From: Opitutia bacterium
GTDB taxonomy: Bacteria; Verrucomicrobiota; Verrucomicrobiia; Opitutales; JANYEO01
Assembly: GCA_025363025.1 (NCBI GenBank)
Contig: JANYEO010000073.1
Span: 1 to 10,630, forward strand
Direction of reading: 5' to 3'
DNA: 10,630 nt
The notes under the pieces were generated by a model. It did not search any database. It was not told the origin of the DNA and saw nothing but the letters and a program-made list of their open reading frames with translations. This document shows, one piece after another, positions 1-6,538 of the stretch. How positions within the stretch are numbered: position 1 is the first letter of the stretch; every line of letters starts with the position of its first letter. The position numbers and the translations under genes were made by a program.

Positions 1-215
1 CCTTCTTCACCCCTGAAAATACCGATAAACCTGAAATGCATGGCGGCTTTGCCCGGGCTCATTGGTGTGGCTGCCCCGAGGTTGAAGCAAAGATTAAAGA
101 AGACCTCAAAGTGACTATACGCGTCATCCCCCGTAACGGTGATAAAACGCCCGGTGTTTGTATTTTCACGGGGAAGCCGAGCCGGCAATCAGTCATTTTT
201 GCGAAATCCTACTAG
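1..215 (+). CDS. proS: Proline--tRNA ligase, C-terminal end (partial)
   Basis: The window opens inside this gene; the frame starting at base 3 gives 70 residues ending in FAKSY and a TAG stop at 213-215. The visible segment includes GGFARAHWCGCPEVEAKIKE, then VTIRVIP, CIFTGKPS and the terminal FAKSY. This pattern matches the C-terminal zinc-binding-like domain of archaeal/eukaryotic-type prolyl-tRNA synthetases, which charge tRNA-Pro with proline in the cytoplasm. In that family the protein ends exactly at a conserved aromatic residue (here Tyr), as seen. Catalytic and anticodon-binding domains lie upstream outside the window. A long imperfect palindrome begins directly at the stop codon and may end the transcript. 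The family call comes from motif recall, and the C-terminal tail is distinctive enough to make it likely. Confidence 0.85.
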   Translation, partial: FFTPENTDKPEMHGGFARAHWCGCPEVEAKIKEDLKVTIRVIPRNGDKTPGVCIFTGKPSRQSVIFAKSY

Positions 216-339
216 GATCGGCATCAGGGCGTGTTGCTTTTGCGCGCTTTTGACCATCATCGTGCTCACGTACTAAAATGTACGCTCCGCGCGTTTCCTG
301 TCAAAATCATCGCAAAATCAACACGCCCTGAAGCGATCC
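215..339. repeat. 125-bp imperfect palindrome after proS
   Basis: The two arms pair over most of their length: GGATCG (215-220) with CGATCC (334-339), CAGGGCGTGTTG (225-236) with CAACACGCCCTG (319-330), TTTTGCG (238-244) with CGCAAAA (311-317), and TTTTGAC (248-254) with GTCAAAA (300-306). The centre is CGTAC-TAAAAT-GTACG (269-284). A transcript would form a very long hairpin starting at the proS stop codon. There is no trailing T run, so it is not a classical intrinsic terminator. It could be a REP/BIME-like intergenic repeat, a mobile-element relic or an RNA-processing site. It does not share end sequences with the GAGACC family elsewhere in the window. Confidence 0.8.
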
Positions 340-437
340 ATGGGGTAGATCTACCTGCATGCTGGGTATTTAGGGGTGCTTTTGTGTGCTTTTGTTAAAA
401 TAAAACTACAATAAGTTATTTAATTTACAAAAAAGTA

Positions 438-466
438 TTGACAGGTCTGTTAATGAAGGTTTAGCT
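438..466 (+). promoter_or_regulatory. Weak candidate promoter for the 497 gene
   Basis: The AT-rich stretch 370-496 contains a perfect -35-like TTGACA at 438-443. With a 17-bp spacer the -10 would fall on TTAGCT (461-466), a poor match to TATAAT. The remainder of 340-437 shows no gene; it is mostly A/T tracts. The -35 is convincing by itself and the -10 is not, so this is only a candidate. Confidence 0.3.
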
Positions 467-496
467 AAAGGTCCAATATTAAGAAAGACATCTATT

Positions 497-868
497 ATGG
501 ACTTACAAAAAGAACTAAAAGAATTAGAACAAGAAAGCGTACGGTTAGCCCGTAAGCGCGAAGCTTTGCTCCAAAAAGAAGCCCAAGTGCAAAATGAAGG
601 TGGGCGGTTGGAGGCTTTGTTTAACGACAGTGGTTATCAAACGCCAAAAGCTTTGGTGGATGCCCTTATTTTAAAATTTCGGGTACAGCCGACAGAGTAC
701 AATCCAGAAACGGGGCGTCGTCGCCATGTGCGCGTACACAAAGCTTTGCGAGATGCTATTAAAGTAGACCTTGGCCGGGGGATGACGGTTGCTGCAGTTT
801 CTCGCCGCCATGAGATTTGTTATACGGTGGCGTGCCGGATTTCTAAAGGGTTATACGACCATCTCTAA
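497..868 (+). CDS. Small basic coiled-coil protein with possible helix-turn-helix
   Basis: This gene encodes 123 residues and is not recognised. Residues 2-40 are rich in Glu, Lys, Gln and Leu with heptad-like spacing, so probably an alpha-helical coiled coil for dimerisation. Residues 66-82 include YNPETGRRRHVRVHK, a basic patch that could touch nucleic acid. Residues 95-116 (GMTVAAVSRRHEICYTVACR) have the rhythm of a helix-turn-helix of the homeodomain/transposase-like type. A DNA-binding role, perhaps as a small H-NS-like architectural protein or regulator, is therefore plausible but inferred. No signal peptide or membrane segment is present. The ATG has only a weak purine tract upstream (AAGAAAGA at 481-488). 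The next gene follows after 56 bp on the same strand. Confidence 0.65.
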   Translation: MDLQKELKELEQESVRLARKREALLQKEAQVQNEGGRLEALFNDSGYQTPKALVDALILKFRVQPTEYNPETGRRRHVRVHKALRDAIKVDLGRGMTVAAVSRRHEICYTVACRISKGLYDHL

Positions 869-924
869 TTTTTTAAATTTAGTTATTGCAAAATTGTTCG
901 TGAAATCGATCACCTTGTTTCGTT

Positions 925-1554
925 ATGAAAAATATATTATTAGTAATTACATTTTTTTACCTAGGTTCTTCGTTTACTTTTGCTCAAGAGCAGTTAAATG
1001 AAGGGGCCATCTTGCATGCGAATTCAGTAGGCAAGTTAGAGATGCAGGCTGTCAAGAGTCGGTTGATGCAGTCCGAAAAGGTTGTAAAAAATATACAAAA
1101 ATTACTCAATGTATGTCAATCTGTCAATTTGGATTGCACGGACCATGCCTTCTATTCCTTGGGCAAAATAGCAATAGCTTATCTTGCGCTTGTTTTTATT
1201 CATCTCGATTATCCTGTTTATGATGAGGTATTTAATAGAAATACAGGAATTTTTTTGACCGGCGCGTCAGTCGTAGCATTGTTTACCTATATGGTAAAGT
1301 ACACTGCGATGGAAGAGATAGCAACAATACGCATGAGCCGTGTGGTCGCAGCTTTTGACGTTGCAGCTCAGACGGACTACTTGCATGATTATGATTGGGC
1401 GGATTTTGATCAGGTCAGCACTGCCCTAGCGCAAGAGCAAGAGCTTTTAGAAGAGTTGTGTGCTCTGAGATATACGTGTTGGCAAACTTTACAGCTTCCG
1501 ACTACCAAGTTCCCGGTCCGGAAAGGGGAAGGACATTCACTGTGCACACCCTAG
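925..1554 (+). CDS. Exported or membrane protein of unknown function
   Basis: This gene encodes 209 residues and is not recognised. Residues 1-20 look like a signal peptide: Lys at position 3, a hydrophobic core LLVITFFYLG, and a plausible cleavage after TFA. Two further hydrophobic stretches at about 79-95 (LGKIAIAYLALVFIHL) and 107-125 (TGIFLTGASVVALFTYMV) could span the membrane. Four cysteines (64, 71, 179, 185) fall in two pairs. The segment after residue 150 is acidic and helical. The codon make-up is AT-rich compared with aroK and manC. No Shine-Dalgarno sequence is visible before the ATG. The gene ends 31 bp before a mobile repeat. The open frame and signal peptide support a real gene; the function is unknown. 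Confidence 0.65.
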   Translation: MKNILLVITFFYLGSSFTFAQEQLNEGAILHANSVGKLEMQAVKSRLMQSEKVVKNIQKLLNVCQSVNLDCTDHAFYSLGKIAIAYLALVFIHLDYPVYDEVFNRNTGIFLTGASVVALFTYMVKYTAMEEIATIRMSRVVAAFDVAAQTDYLHDYDWADFDQVSTALAQEQELLEELCALRYTCWQTLQLPTTKFPVRKGEGHSLCTP

Positions 1555-1585
1555 GGTGTATCCTAAGGTTTTTAACTACAATACT

Positions 1586-1777
1586 GAGGCCGCTGCATAA
1601 TATCTTTCTTTTGAATTTTTGGTCGGTTGTCGTTCTTCAAGTACCGTATGTGCACTCATTACTCCGTCCTACAAATTCTTCAAAATTAAGGCATTCTGTA
1701 TGTGGTCTTGTTGTTATCTTGATCGCTTAAAGTTTGAGAGTATGTTTGTTTGGGCCGCTATTATCTAAGGCGGTTCA
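1586..1777 (-). mobile_element. MITE-like repeat, older copy, minus orientation
   Basis: This is a divergent copy of the GAGACC repeat family. The left end GAGGCCGCTGCATAATAT (1586-1603) matches the end of the other copies. The internal module, read on the minus strand, contains CAGAATGCCTTAATTTTGAA as at 2428-2447 and 10572-10591, with the mismatch expected of an older copy. The far end CGCTATTATCTAAGGCGGTT (1756-1775) corresponds to the inverse end motif with substitutions. No clear target duplication is visible (left flank AATACT, right flank ATCTGG), which fits an older insertion. It lies 31 bp after the 925 gene and 45 bp before aroK. It is non-coding: the internal frame starting CAGAATGCC has a TAG stop. 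Confidence 0.8.
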
Positions 1778-1822
1778 ATCTGGCATTGAGAGAGGGCGGT
1801 TTTTTGATTACGCTTAGGGCTT

Positions 1823-2440
1823 ATGCATAAGACGCTTCCTAATTGTTACTTGGTTGGCTTTATGGCCACGGGAAAGACGACGATTGGGCGCTATTTAGCG
1901 AAAGAGCTAGGGTTAGCTTTTATTGATAGTGACGAGGCGATTGAACAGGCGGAGGGCATGGCAATTACCGAGTTGATAACGCAGAAGGGGGAGCCTTACT
2001 TTCGTCAAGCGGAGGCCCGGTTTGTTGAGACGGGGCATGCCAAAGCTGGGCAGTTGGTGGCGTGTGGCGGGGGCTTAATAGCTCAAGCAGGGATGCCCGC
2101 TAAGCTCTTGGCCCAAGGGTTAATTGTGGGGCTGGAAGCGGAAGTTGAGACGATTTTAAAACGGACGCAAGGCGATACAACACGCCCTTTATTGCAAGGA
2201 CCCAACCCGCGGGCTACTGTAGCGGCTCTTTTGCGTGAACGAGCGGCTTACTACGCGGCAGCTCAGCTAACGCTTTCTACAGACGATAGCCCGCCTGAGC
2301 TGCTAGCCCACCTTATTGCGAATTGGTACCGCCGGCAGATAATGAGACCGCTGTATAATAGCGTTTGTGAACAAAAGACCTTATATTGCAAATTTCAAAG
2401 TCCGACGGATAATGGGGAGACCGATTGCAGAATGCCTTAA
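1823..2440 (+). CDS. aroK: Shikimate kinase with repeat-encoded C-terminal tail
   Basis: Shikimate kinase phosphorylates shikimate at the 3-hydroxyl with ATP, step five of the chorismate (aromatic amino acid) pathway, in the cytoplasm. All key motifs are present: Walker A GFMATGKT (12-19), shikimate-binding DSD (35-37), FRQAE (60-64, Arg61 and Glu64), the glycine-rich GGG at 82-84, the LID Arg in TTRPLL (119-124, Arg121) and Arg140 in the LLRERAAYY segment. The first 173 residues cover the usual family length. Residues 174-205, beginning MRPLYNS, are encoded by the mobile repeat inserted at 2344. Excising the repeat and one ATAAT would give an end reading Gln-Ile-Ile-Asn-stop, about 175 residues. 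The enzyme is probably intact with an appended tail. The start has AGGG just upstream (1816-1819, 3-nt spacing). Confidence 0.93.
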   Translation: MHKTLPNCYLVGFMATGKTTIGRYLAKELGLAFIDSDEAIEQAEGMAITELITQKGEPYFRQAEARFVETGHAKAGQLVACGGGLIAQAGMPAKLLAQGLIVGLEAEVETILKRTQGDTTRPLLQGPNPRATVAALLRERAAYYAAAQLTLSTDDSPPELLAHLIANWYRRQIMRPLYNSVCEQKTLYCKFQSPTDNGETDCRMP

Positions 2441-2541
2441 TTTTGAGGAACTTGTAGGACGAAGCGAGCGAGTGGGTTCAAGGCCCTCGACGAGCGACAA
2501 CCGCTCAAGAACTCAAAAGAAATGCATTCTGCAGCGGTCTC
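2344..2541 (+). mobile_element. MITE-like repeat with ATAAT target duplication, inside aroK 3' end
   Basis: A 198-bp element begins GAGACCGCTGTATAATAGCG and ends with the inverse, AATGCATTCTGCAGCGGTCTC minus its first base. It is flanked on both sides by ATAAT (2339-2343 and 2542-2546), a 5-bp direct repeat typical of transposition. A third copy of the end motif, GAGACCGATTGCAGAATGCC, lies internally at 2417-2436 in the same orientation as the left end. This splits the element into a ~73-bp module and a ~125-bp module; the larger one is a long imperfect palindrome. It has no transposase and must have been mobilised in trans. It overlaps the last codons of aroK and ends 4 bp before the stop codon of the convergent lipoprotein gene. 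Confidence 0.9.
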
Positions 2542-2545
2542 ATAA

Positions 2546-3061
2546 TTAATTAAAGCCCAGGACGGATAACCGGATAGATTCTTGAAAGGCTAGGGTTAAG
2601 CGTTGCATGGCGGAGCTAAAGCCAGCGTCCCCCCCATGGCCTGTGAGCTCCATGATACCAATGGAGGCATGGGTTTGTTTATCCTGAAAATGATAACGGA
2701 CCGTAAGGCTAGGGGAGGCTGATTGGGTGTCTAGGCTAATGAGTGTTGGGCTGATGAGGACCGTGTTTTCTTCCCCTGTATTGGCTGATGGATAGCGGCG
2801 TAGGCCATTGATGGCTTTAAAGCAGTCTGCATTGACGAGGGCGCTGCGTGACATCCGAAATAAGGTTGAGAGGGTTTGCTCAGAGGCTTCTACCTGGCTT
2901 TGAAAGGGGACAATTTCGACTGCGGAATAAGGCTTGAGGCTTAGGGGTTCTTCAAAGGTTGCCTGGGTGCTGGGGCCCTTAATGGGTTCGGTTTTGCAGG
3001 CAGATAGGCCAAAAGCGATAAAAAGGAGCGCTAGAAGAGCAGAAAAACGAGTAAAGGACAT
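2546..3061 (-). CDS. Putative lipoprotein of unknown function
   Basis: Starting at the ATG at 3059-3061 this gives 171 residues with a clear lipoprotein signal: Arg5, hydrophobic core FSALLALLFIAFG, then the lipobox LSAC with the lipid-modified Cys at 22. Lys follows the Cys, so the Asp+2 inner-membrane retention signal is absent and outer-membrane sorting is likely. The mature part has a predicted mixed alpha/beta pattern and is not recognised; SAVEIVPFQS and LTVRYHFQD look like beta strands. The frame stays open upstream to an ATG at 3217, but the first 38 of those residues lie in the mobile repeat at 3102-3298 and precede the signal peptide, so the internal start is preferred. No Shine-Dalgarno sequence is visible. 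The gene converges on aroK; before the repeat inserted, the two stop codons would have overlapped. Confidence 0.75.
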   Translation of the reverse strand: MSFTRFSALLALLFIAFGLSACKTEPIKGPSTQATFEEPLSLKPYSAVEIVPFQSQVEASEQTLSTLFRMSRSALVNADCFKAINGLRRYPSANTGEENTVLISPTLISLDTQSASPSLTVRYHFQDKQTHASIGIMELTGHGGDAGFSSAMQRLTLAFQESIRLSVLGFN

Positions 3062-3101
3062 AGAGCGGACGCTAATGCGTGATTTTGAGCAAGTAAAGAC
3101 T

Positions 3102-3298
3102 AAGACCGCTGCATAATACCTTTCTTTTGAATTCTTGCGGTGTTGTTGCTCCTCAAGTACTATCTGTACATTCGCCCTTCCGCCTTGCAAGTTCTTCAAA
3201 ATTAAGGCATTCTGCATGCGGTCTCTATATAATTCCGTGTGTTTGAAAACATCAAATAGTGTGTGTTTTGTTGAAAATCGCTATTATGCAGCGGTTTT
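3102..3298 (-). mobile_element. MITE-like repeat flanked by AAGACT, minus orientation
   Basis: A 197-bp copy in the opposite orientation to the 2344 copy. The left end is AAGACCGCTGCATAATACC and the right end CGCTATTATGCAGCGGTTTT. The internal end motif GGCATTCTGCATGCGGTCTC occupies 3206-3225. The direct repeat AAGACT flanks it (3096-3101 and 3299-3304). On the minus strand the larger module carries an open frame from the ATG at 3217 (MQNALILKNLQGG...) that runs out of the element into the lipoprotein gene. The element lies between the lipoprotein gene start and the 3441 gene, so it could affect expression of the lipoprotein gene. It is the closest match in this window to the partial copy at 10489. 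Confidence 0.88.
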
Positions 3299-3350
3299 AA
3301 GACTGGCTCAGTGAAAAGTTTTTTAGCGTTGTCATTTAATAAATCGTTTC

Positions 3351-3388
3351 TTAGGCTAGAGGACTCGGTTAAAAGGTTTTTAGCCTAA
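3351..3388. repeat. Inverted repeat upstream of the 3441 gene
   Basis: TTAGGCTA (3351-3358) and TAGCCTAA (3381-3388) are a perfect 8-bp inverted repeat around a 22-nt loop, placed just upstream of a candidate promoter and 52 bp before the ATG at 3441. It could be an operator or a weak hairpin. The surrounding stretch 3305-3440 is otherwise AT-rich with no gene and no Shine-Dalgarno sequence. Confidence 0.4.
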
Positions 3389-3415
3389 TTGATCGAGGTT
3401 GTTAGTGAGTATAAA
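3389..3415 (+). promoter_or_regulatory. Candidate promoter for the 3441 gene
   Basis: TTGATC (3389-3394) and TATAAA (3410-3415) resemble -35 and -10 boxes, but the spacer is only 15 bp. The -10 box is good and lies 25 bp before the ATG. The adjoining inverted repeat ends at the first base of the -35 region, which would suit a repressor site. The short spacer lowers confidence. Confidence 0.35.
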
Positions 3416-3440
3416 CCCCTATTACCCCTTCTAAAATATT

Positions 3441-4964
3441 ATGCGTACTTCTGCTTTGATGCTTCGTGGATTATTTTTAATGCAAACCTTTGCTTATGCC
3501 AGTTGGGGGGGAGGTGAAGAGGGAGGGGGCTGGGCCTTTGTAAGGGGTAGTAACCCTGATGCTGAATTGAGAAATAGTCTACAAGGTGCTAATAATGAAT
3601 TGGTTCCGGTTGATTGGACTTTGTGTTTAGCTGCGTTATTTGGCGAAGAAGACTTTAGTCATGACGGAGAGCAAGATGAAGCGGATGAAATTGATGCATT
3701 TTCTCCTCCGCCCCCTCCGCCTCCATTGCCACCGATAGGCCGTAGTGGAGGCCGTATATTGCTCCCGGGTGAAGGAGGGATTCAAATTGATGAAAGCGCG
3801 CTCAATTTGGCCTGGGAAAATTTGAAAGCCATGGAGGACAGTTCTTTTAATGGCGATAATGCAAGGCAGAAGGAAGTACTAAGTGAGGCTGAGATGAGCC
3901 CCATGGTGCGTTTACAGCGAGAATTGGAGCGACGCGCGCTACAAATGCAAGGTCGGGCGAATGAAGTGAACAACGCGATCCAAGGGCTTGAGCTCATTTT
4001 GGCTGAACCTAAGAGCCAAGTTGCTATGACTTCCTTGGCCAGAGAGATTCAATCGTTGAACAAAGACCAGGGAGTGGATGATTATCCCAATATTCAACGG
4101 CTTTTGTCGGCTATTAAGGATCAAGCAAAAGAGCGGCCAGATAGTGATGTAGCTAGGCGGATTCGTTTAGCTAGGCAGCAGCGATTAGAAAAGGCCGCTA
4201 GTTCGTTGCAGGGAGAAATTATTCTAAGCGATGAGCTTGCAGAAGATAGAGGCGATTGGATGGCTCTGGAAGTGCCTGAGCGGACACCGGAAGATATCGC
4301 CCTGGATATGGTTATAGGTAATTATTGGCTAGAGGTAGTGCGCGTATTACAGCAAATTCAAGTTACAGAGAATTGGTTGAATACAATGGATGACGTAAAT
4401 GGAAATGATATTTTGGCACATTTCCAAGTAGATTTTCTTGAGGTTGAATTAGAAAGTAATAAGAAGAAATTTAATAGAATTAGTAAACAAGTTGGGCAAA
4501 AAAATGACGAATTGAGGCGGAGTTTAGACGAGCTTCGTAAGCTTTATTTTGATCACTTAGAATGGTTAAATGAGCATTCGTTCGACCGTGTTATTGATGT
4601 TTTAGAAAAAATACTGTTGCCTCAGCTTCAGCAAAGTCTTGCTCGTGGACCGGGGTACAAAGCGATACGGTCTTTTTATGAACAGGCTGCAAATGATTTG
4701 AAGAGCTTAAGTTTACGTAAGGCATTTGAAAGTGCAGGGCATGGCGAAGATATAATTCAAGAGGCATTGGCAGATAATCATTTCCTGCTGCAATCAATGA
4801 TTCTTCCACCAAGAGAGGTTATTATAACGGAAGGAGTTGACCCAAAGAGTGCTGCTGGCGAAGCAGAGGTTAAAAAAGAGGCATCGCCTGTTGCCGCTTC
4901 TAATGACAATTCTTATTTATCTTATTTAACCTTTTGGTGGAGTGGGAAGCCAGCTGCGCAGTAA
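3441..4964 (+). CDS. Large exported coiled-coil protein with polyproline tract
   Basis: This gene encodes 507 residues and is not recognised. Residues 1-20 fit a signal peptide (Arg2 and Arg9, hydrophobic LFLMQTFAYA, cleavage AYA/S). A Gly/Glu-rich segment follows (21-30, WGGGEEGGGW), then an acidic stretch at 69-86 and a polyproline run at 89-98 (PPPPPPPLPP). From about residue 120 to 450 the protein is strongly charged and helical with long coiled-coil-like blocks, for example ELERRALQMQGRANEVNNA and KKFNRISKQVGQKNDEL. The C-terminus is an Ala/Lys/Glu-rich linker and an aromatic patch (LSYLTFWWSG). It is probably periplasmic or secreted. A structural, adhesive or host-directed role would be speculation. 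It stands alone, convergent with the rhodanese gene 27 bp away. Confidence 0.7.
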   Translation: MRTSALMLRGLFLMQTFAYASWGGGEEGGGWAFVRGSNPDAELRNSLQGANNELVPVDWTLCLAALFGEEDFSHDGEQDEADEIDAFSPPPPPPPLPPIGRSGGRILLPGEGGIQIDESALNLAWENLKAMEDSSFNGDNARQKEVLSEAEMSPMVRLQRELERRALQMQGRANEVNNAIQGLELILAEPKSQVAMTSLAREIQSLNKDQGVDDYPNIQRLLSAIKDQAKERPDSDVARRIRLARQQRLEKAASSLQGEIILSDELAEDRGDWMALEVPERTPEDIALDMVIGNYWLEVVRVLQQIQVTENWLNTMDDVNGNDILAHFQVDFLEVELESNKKKFNRISKQVGQKNDELRRSLDELRKLYFDHLEWLNEHSFDRVIDVLEKILLPQLQQSLARGPGYKAIRSFYEQAANDLKSLSLRKAFESAGHGEDIIQEALADNHFLLQSMILPPREVIITEGVDPKSAAGEAEVKKEASPVAASNDNSYLSYLTFWWSGKPAAQ

Positions 4965-4991
4965 AAAGAGTAAATAGAGGTAATTATTCGT

Positions 4992-5336
4992 TTAATGCCG
5001 GGGCATCGTGAGTTCAATCGCCTCTGCCCAGGCATGGATGCCTCCGGTAAGGTTAATAGCCGAAAGCCCTTGTGCATTTAAAAAGCTGACGGCATGGCTT
5101 GATCGGACCCCATGGTGACAGTAGACAAGGAGGGGTTTGTCTACTGGGAGCGTGGGCCATTTGAGGGCAAGTTCGCTTACGGGGATGAGATGGCTCCCGG
5201 TAATGTGGCATAAGGCATATTCCTGGGGCTCTCGTACATCTAAGAGGTAGGGCGGGGTAGCTGAGTCTAATAGAGCAGCTGCTTCTGCCGGGGAGACCGA
5301 TTTAAAGGGGGAGGGGGGCGGTATGGATTCTGACAT
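4992..5336 (-). CDS. Single-domain rhodanese-like sulfurtransferase
   Basis: The protein has 114 residues, the usual size of a one-domain rhodanese such as GlpE. Motifs in order: LLDVREPQEY (31-40), where Asp33-Val-Arg is the CH2A-like signature, HITGSHLIP (44-52), and the active-site loop beginning at Cys73 in YCHHGVRSS (72-80), which matches the C-X4-R-S form of active rhodaneses. It ends with LTGGIHAW (96-103). The cysteine would carry a persulfide and pass sulfur from thiosulfate or another donor to an acceptor, in the cytoplasm; the real donor and acceptor are unknown. There is no signal peptide; residues 5-12 are Pro/Ser-rich and probably disordered. The gene is divergent from manC, with a 98-bp gap between the two starts, and convergent with the 3441 gene. 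No Shine-Dalgarno sequence is visible. Confidence 0.9.
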   Translation of the reverse strand: MSESIPPPSPFKSVSPAEAAALLDSATPPYLLDVREPQEYALCHITGSHLIPVSELALKWPTLPVDKPLLVYCHHGVRSSHAVSFLNAQGLSAINLTGGIHAWAEAIELTMPRH

Positions 5337-5395
5337 AATCTTAAATGGGTGGATTTTAAAGAAGTAGAAATTGGCCTTTAGCTTGCGGTGAGGCG

Positions 5396-5424
5396 TTGAC
5401 GTAGGGGGGGTAAATCTATTGAAT
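5396..5424 (+). promoter_or_regulatory. Candidate manC promoter in the divergent gap
   Basis: TTGACG (5396-5401) and TTGAAT (5419-5424) are separated by 17 bp. Transcription would begin only a few bases before the manC ATG at 5435, giving a nearly leaderless mRNA, consistent with the absence of a Shine-Dalgarno sequence there. The match of the -10 box is only partial. Confidence 0.3.
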
Positions 5425-5434
5425 AAAGATTAAT

Positions 5435-6538
5435 ATGCAAACGAAAGCCCCCTATGTAGTGATTATGGCGGGAGGCCGGGGAGAGCGGTTTTGGCCGCAA
5501 AGCCGGCTTAAGCGTCCCAAACATTTGCTCCCGATTGTGGGGGATACCTCCATGCTTGCTCAAACACTGGAGCGTTTGACGGGGGTAGTACCGCTTGATC
5601 ATATCTTTGTTATTACCAGTGAGGAGCAACGAGAGGCTGTTTTGGCAGATTGCCCGAGCCTTATTCCGTCACAAGTAGTAGGGGAGCCAATGGGGCGAGA
5701 TACAGCAGCAGCAGCGGCTCTGGCGCTTGTACTAGTAAAGCGATGTGACCCCGAGGCGGTCTTTGCAACCTTGCCGGCTGACCATGTAATTCATGATACA
5801 GCGGCCTTTCAGAGTGTATTAAACGATGCTTTTCGCGTAGCAGGGGCAACCGCTGCTTTGGTAACTTTAGGGGTAAAGCCCACGATGCCAGCTACCGGCT
5901 ATGGTTATATTGAGAGGGGAGACGCTTTGGCTATAGAGGGTATGAGCCGCCCTGTTTATCAGGTACAACGCTTTGTAGAGAAGCCCGATGTGGTGACGGC
6001 TCGTCGTTATGTAGCTGCCCAGGAGTATTACTGGAATGCTGGGATGTTTATTTGGAGTGTGCCTACGTTGGAGGCTGCTTTTAAAAAATGTTCCCCTGTG
6101 CACGCAACGTTGATTGATTGCCTGGAGGCGGGGCTTGGCCGTGGTCAAGCGTTGGCCTCTTTGTTGTTACAACATTATCCGGCTTTGGCAAAAATTTCGA
6201 TCGATTATGCGGTGATGGAGAAGGCAGATAATGTACGGATGATTGAGGCGACTTTTGACTGGGATGATGTCGGTGAATGGCCTGCGATTGCTCGTCACTT
6301 TAAAGGCGATGCCCAAGGTAATGTTATTCGTGGGGATGCTCTTATGGAAGATGCTTCTGGCAATATTATTATTACCGAAGGGGGGCATTTAACGGCCCTT
6401 ATTGGGATTGATAATTTGATCATTGTCCATACCGCCGAAGCTACGCTTATTTGTCCTAAAAACCGGGCACAAGAGATTAAACGCTTGGTGCAGCGCTTAG
6501 GGGAACCGGGTGGGGCGAAGTATAAGCATCTGTTATAG
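5435..6538 (+). CDS. manC: Mannose-1-phosphate guanylyltransferase
   Basis: This enzyme makes GDP-mannose from mannose-1-phosphate and GTP, for polysaccharide, glycan or deoxyhexose synthesis, in the cytoplasm. The N-terminal nucleotidyltransferase signature is MAGGRGERFWPQSR followed by RPKH (11-30). Further family motifs are GRDTAAA (87-93), LPADH (113-117), GYGYIERG (155-162), FVEKPD (180-185), WNAGMF (200-205), SIDYAVMEK (255-263) and DWDDVGEW (275-282). At 367 residues it is the monofunctional form, lacking the C-terminal isomerase domain of the ~470-residue bifunctional enzymes. The ATG lacks a Shine-Dalgarno sequence. The last base of the TAG stop is the first base of a relic repeat end (6538). 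ruvX follows after 95 bp on the same strand. Confidence 0.93.
   Translation: MQTKAPYVVIMAGGRGERFWPQSRLKRPKHLLPIVGDTSMLAQTLERLTGVVPLDHIFVITSEEQREAVLADCPSLIPSQVVGEPMGRDTAAAAALALVLVKRCDPEAVFATLPADHVIHDTAAFQSVLNDAFRVAGATAALVTLGVKPTMPATGYGYIERGDALAIEGMSRPVYQVQRFVEKPDVVTARRYVAAQEYYWNAGMFIWSVPTLEAAFKKCSPVHATLIDCLEAGLGRGQALASLLLQHYPALAKISIDYAVMEKADNVRMIEATFDWDDVGEWPAIARHFKGDAQGNVIRGDALMEDASGNIIITEGGHLTALIGIDNLIIVHTAEATLICPKNRAQEIKRLVQRLGEPGGAKYKHLL

Noticed and set aside
2367..2549. A 60-codon plus-strand frame within the repeat at the aroK end.
   Set aside because: It overlaps aroK and is composed of repeat sequence with no binding site; it is a by-product of the element.
3062..3217. Upstream extension of the lipoprotein gene to the ATG at 3217.
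   Set aside because: Its first 38 codons lie inside the mobile repeat, and it would place a long soluble segment before a complete lipoprotein signal peptide.
2344..3298. Composite transposon carrying the lipoprotein gene.
   Set aside because: Each bracketing copy has its own flanking direct repeat, which fits independent insertions.
5291..5300. GAGACCGAT in the rhodanese gene as another repeat end.
   Set aside because: It lies in conserved coding sequence near the N-terminus, and the following bases do not match the family.
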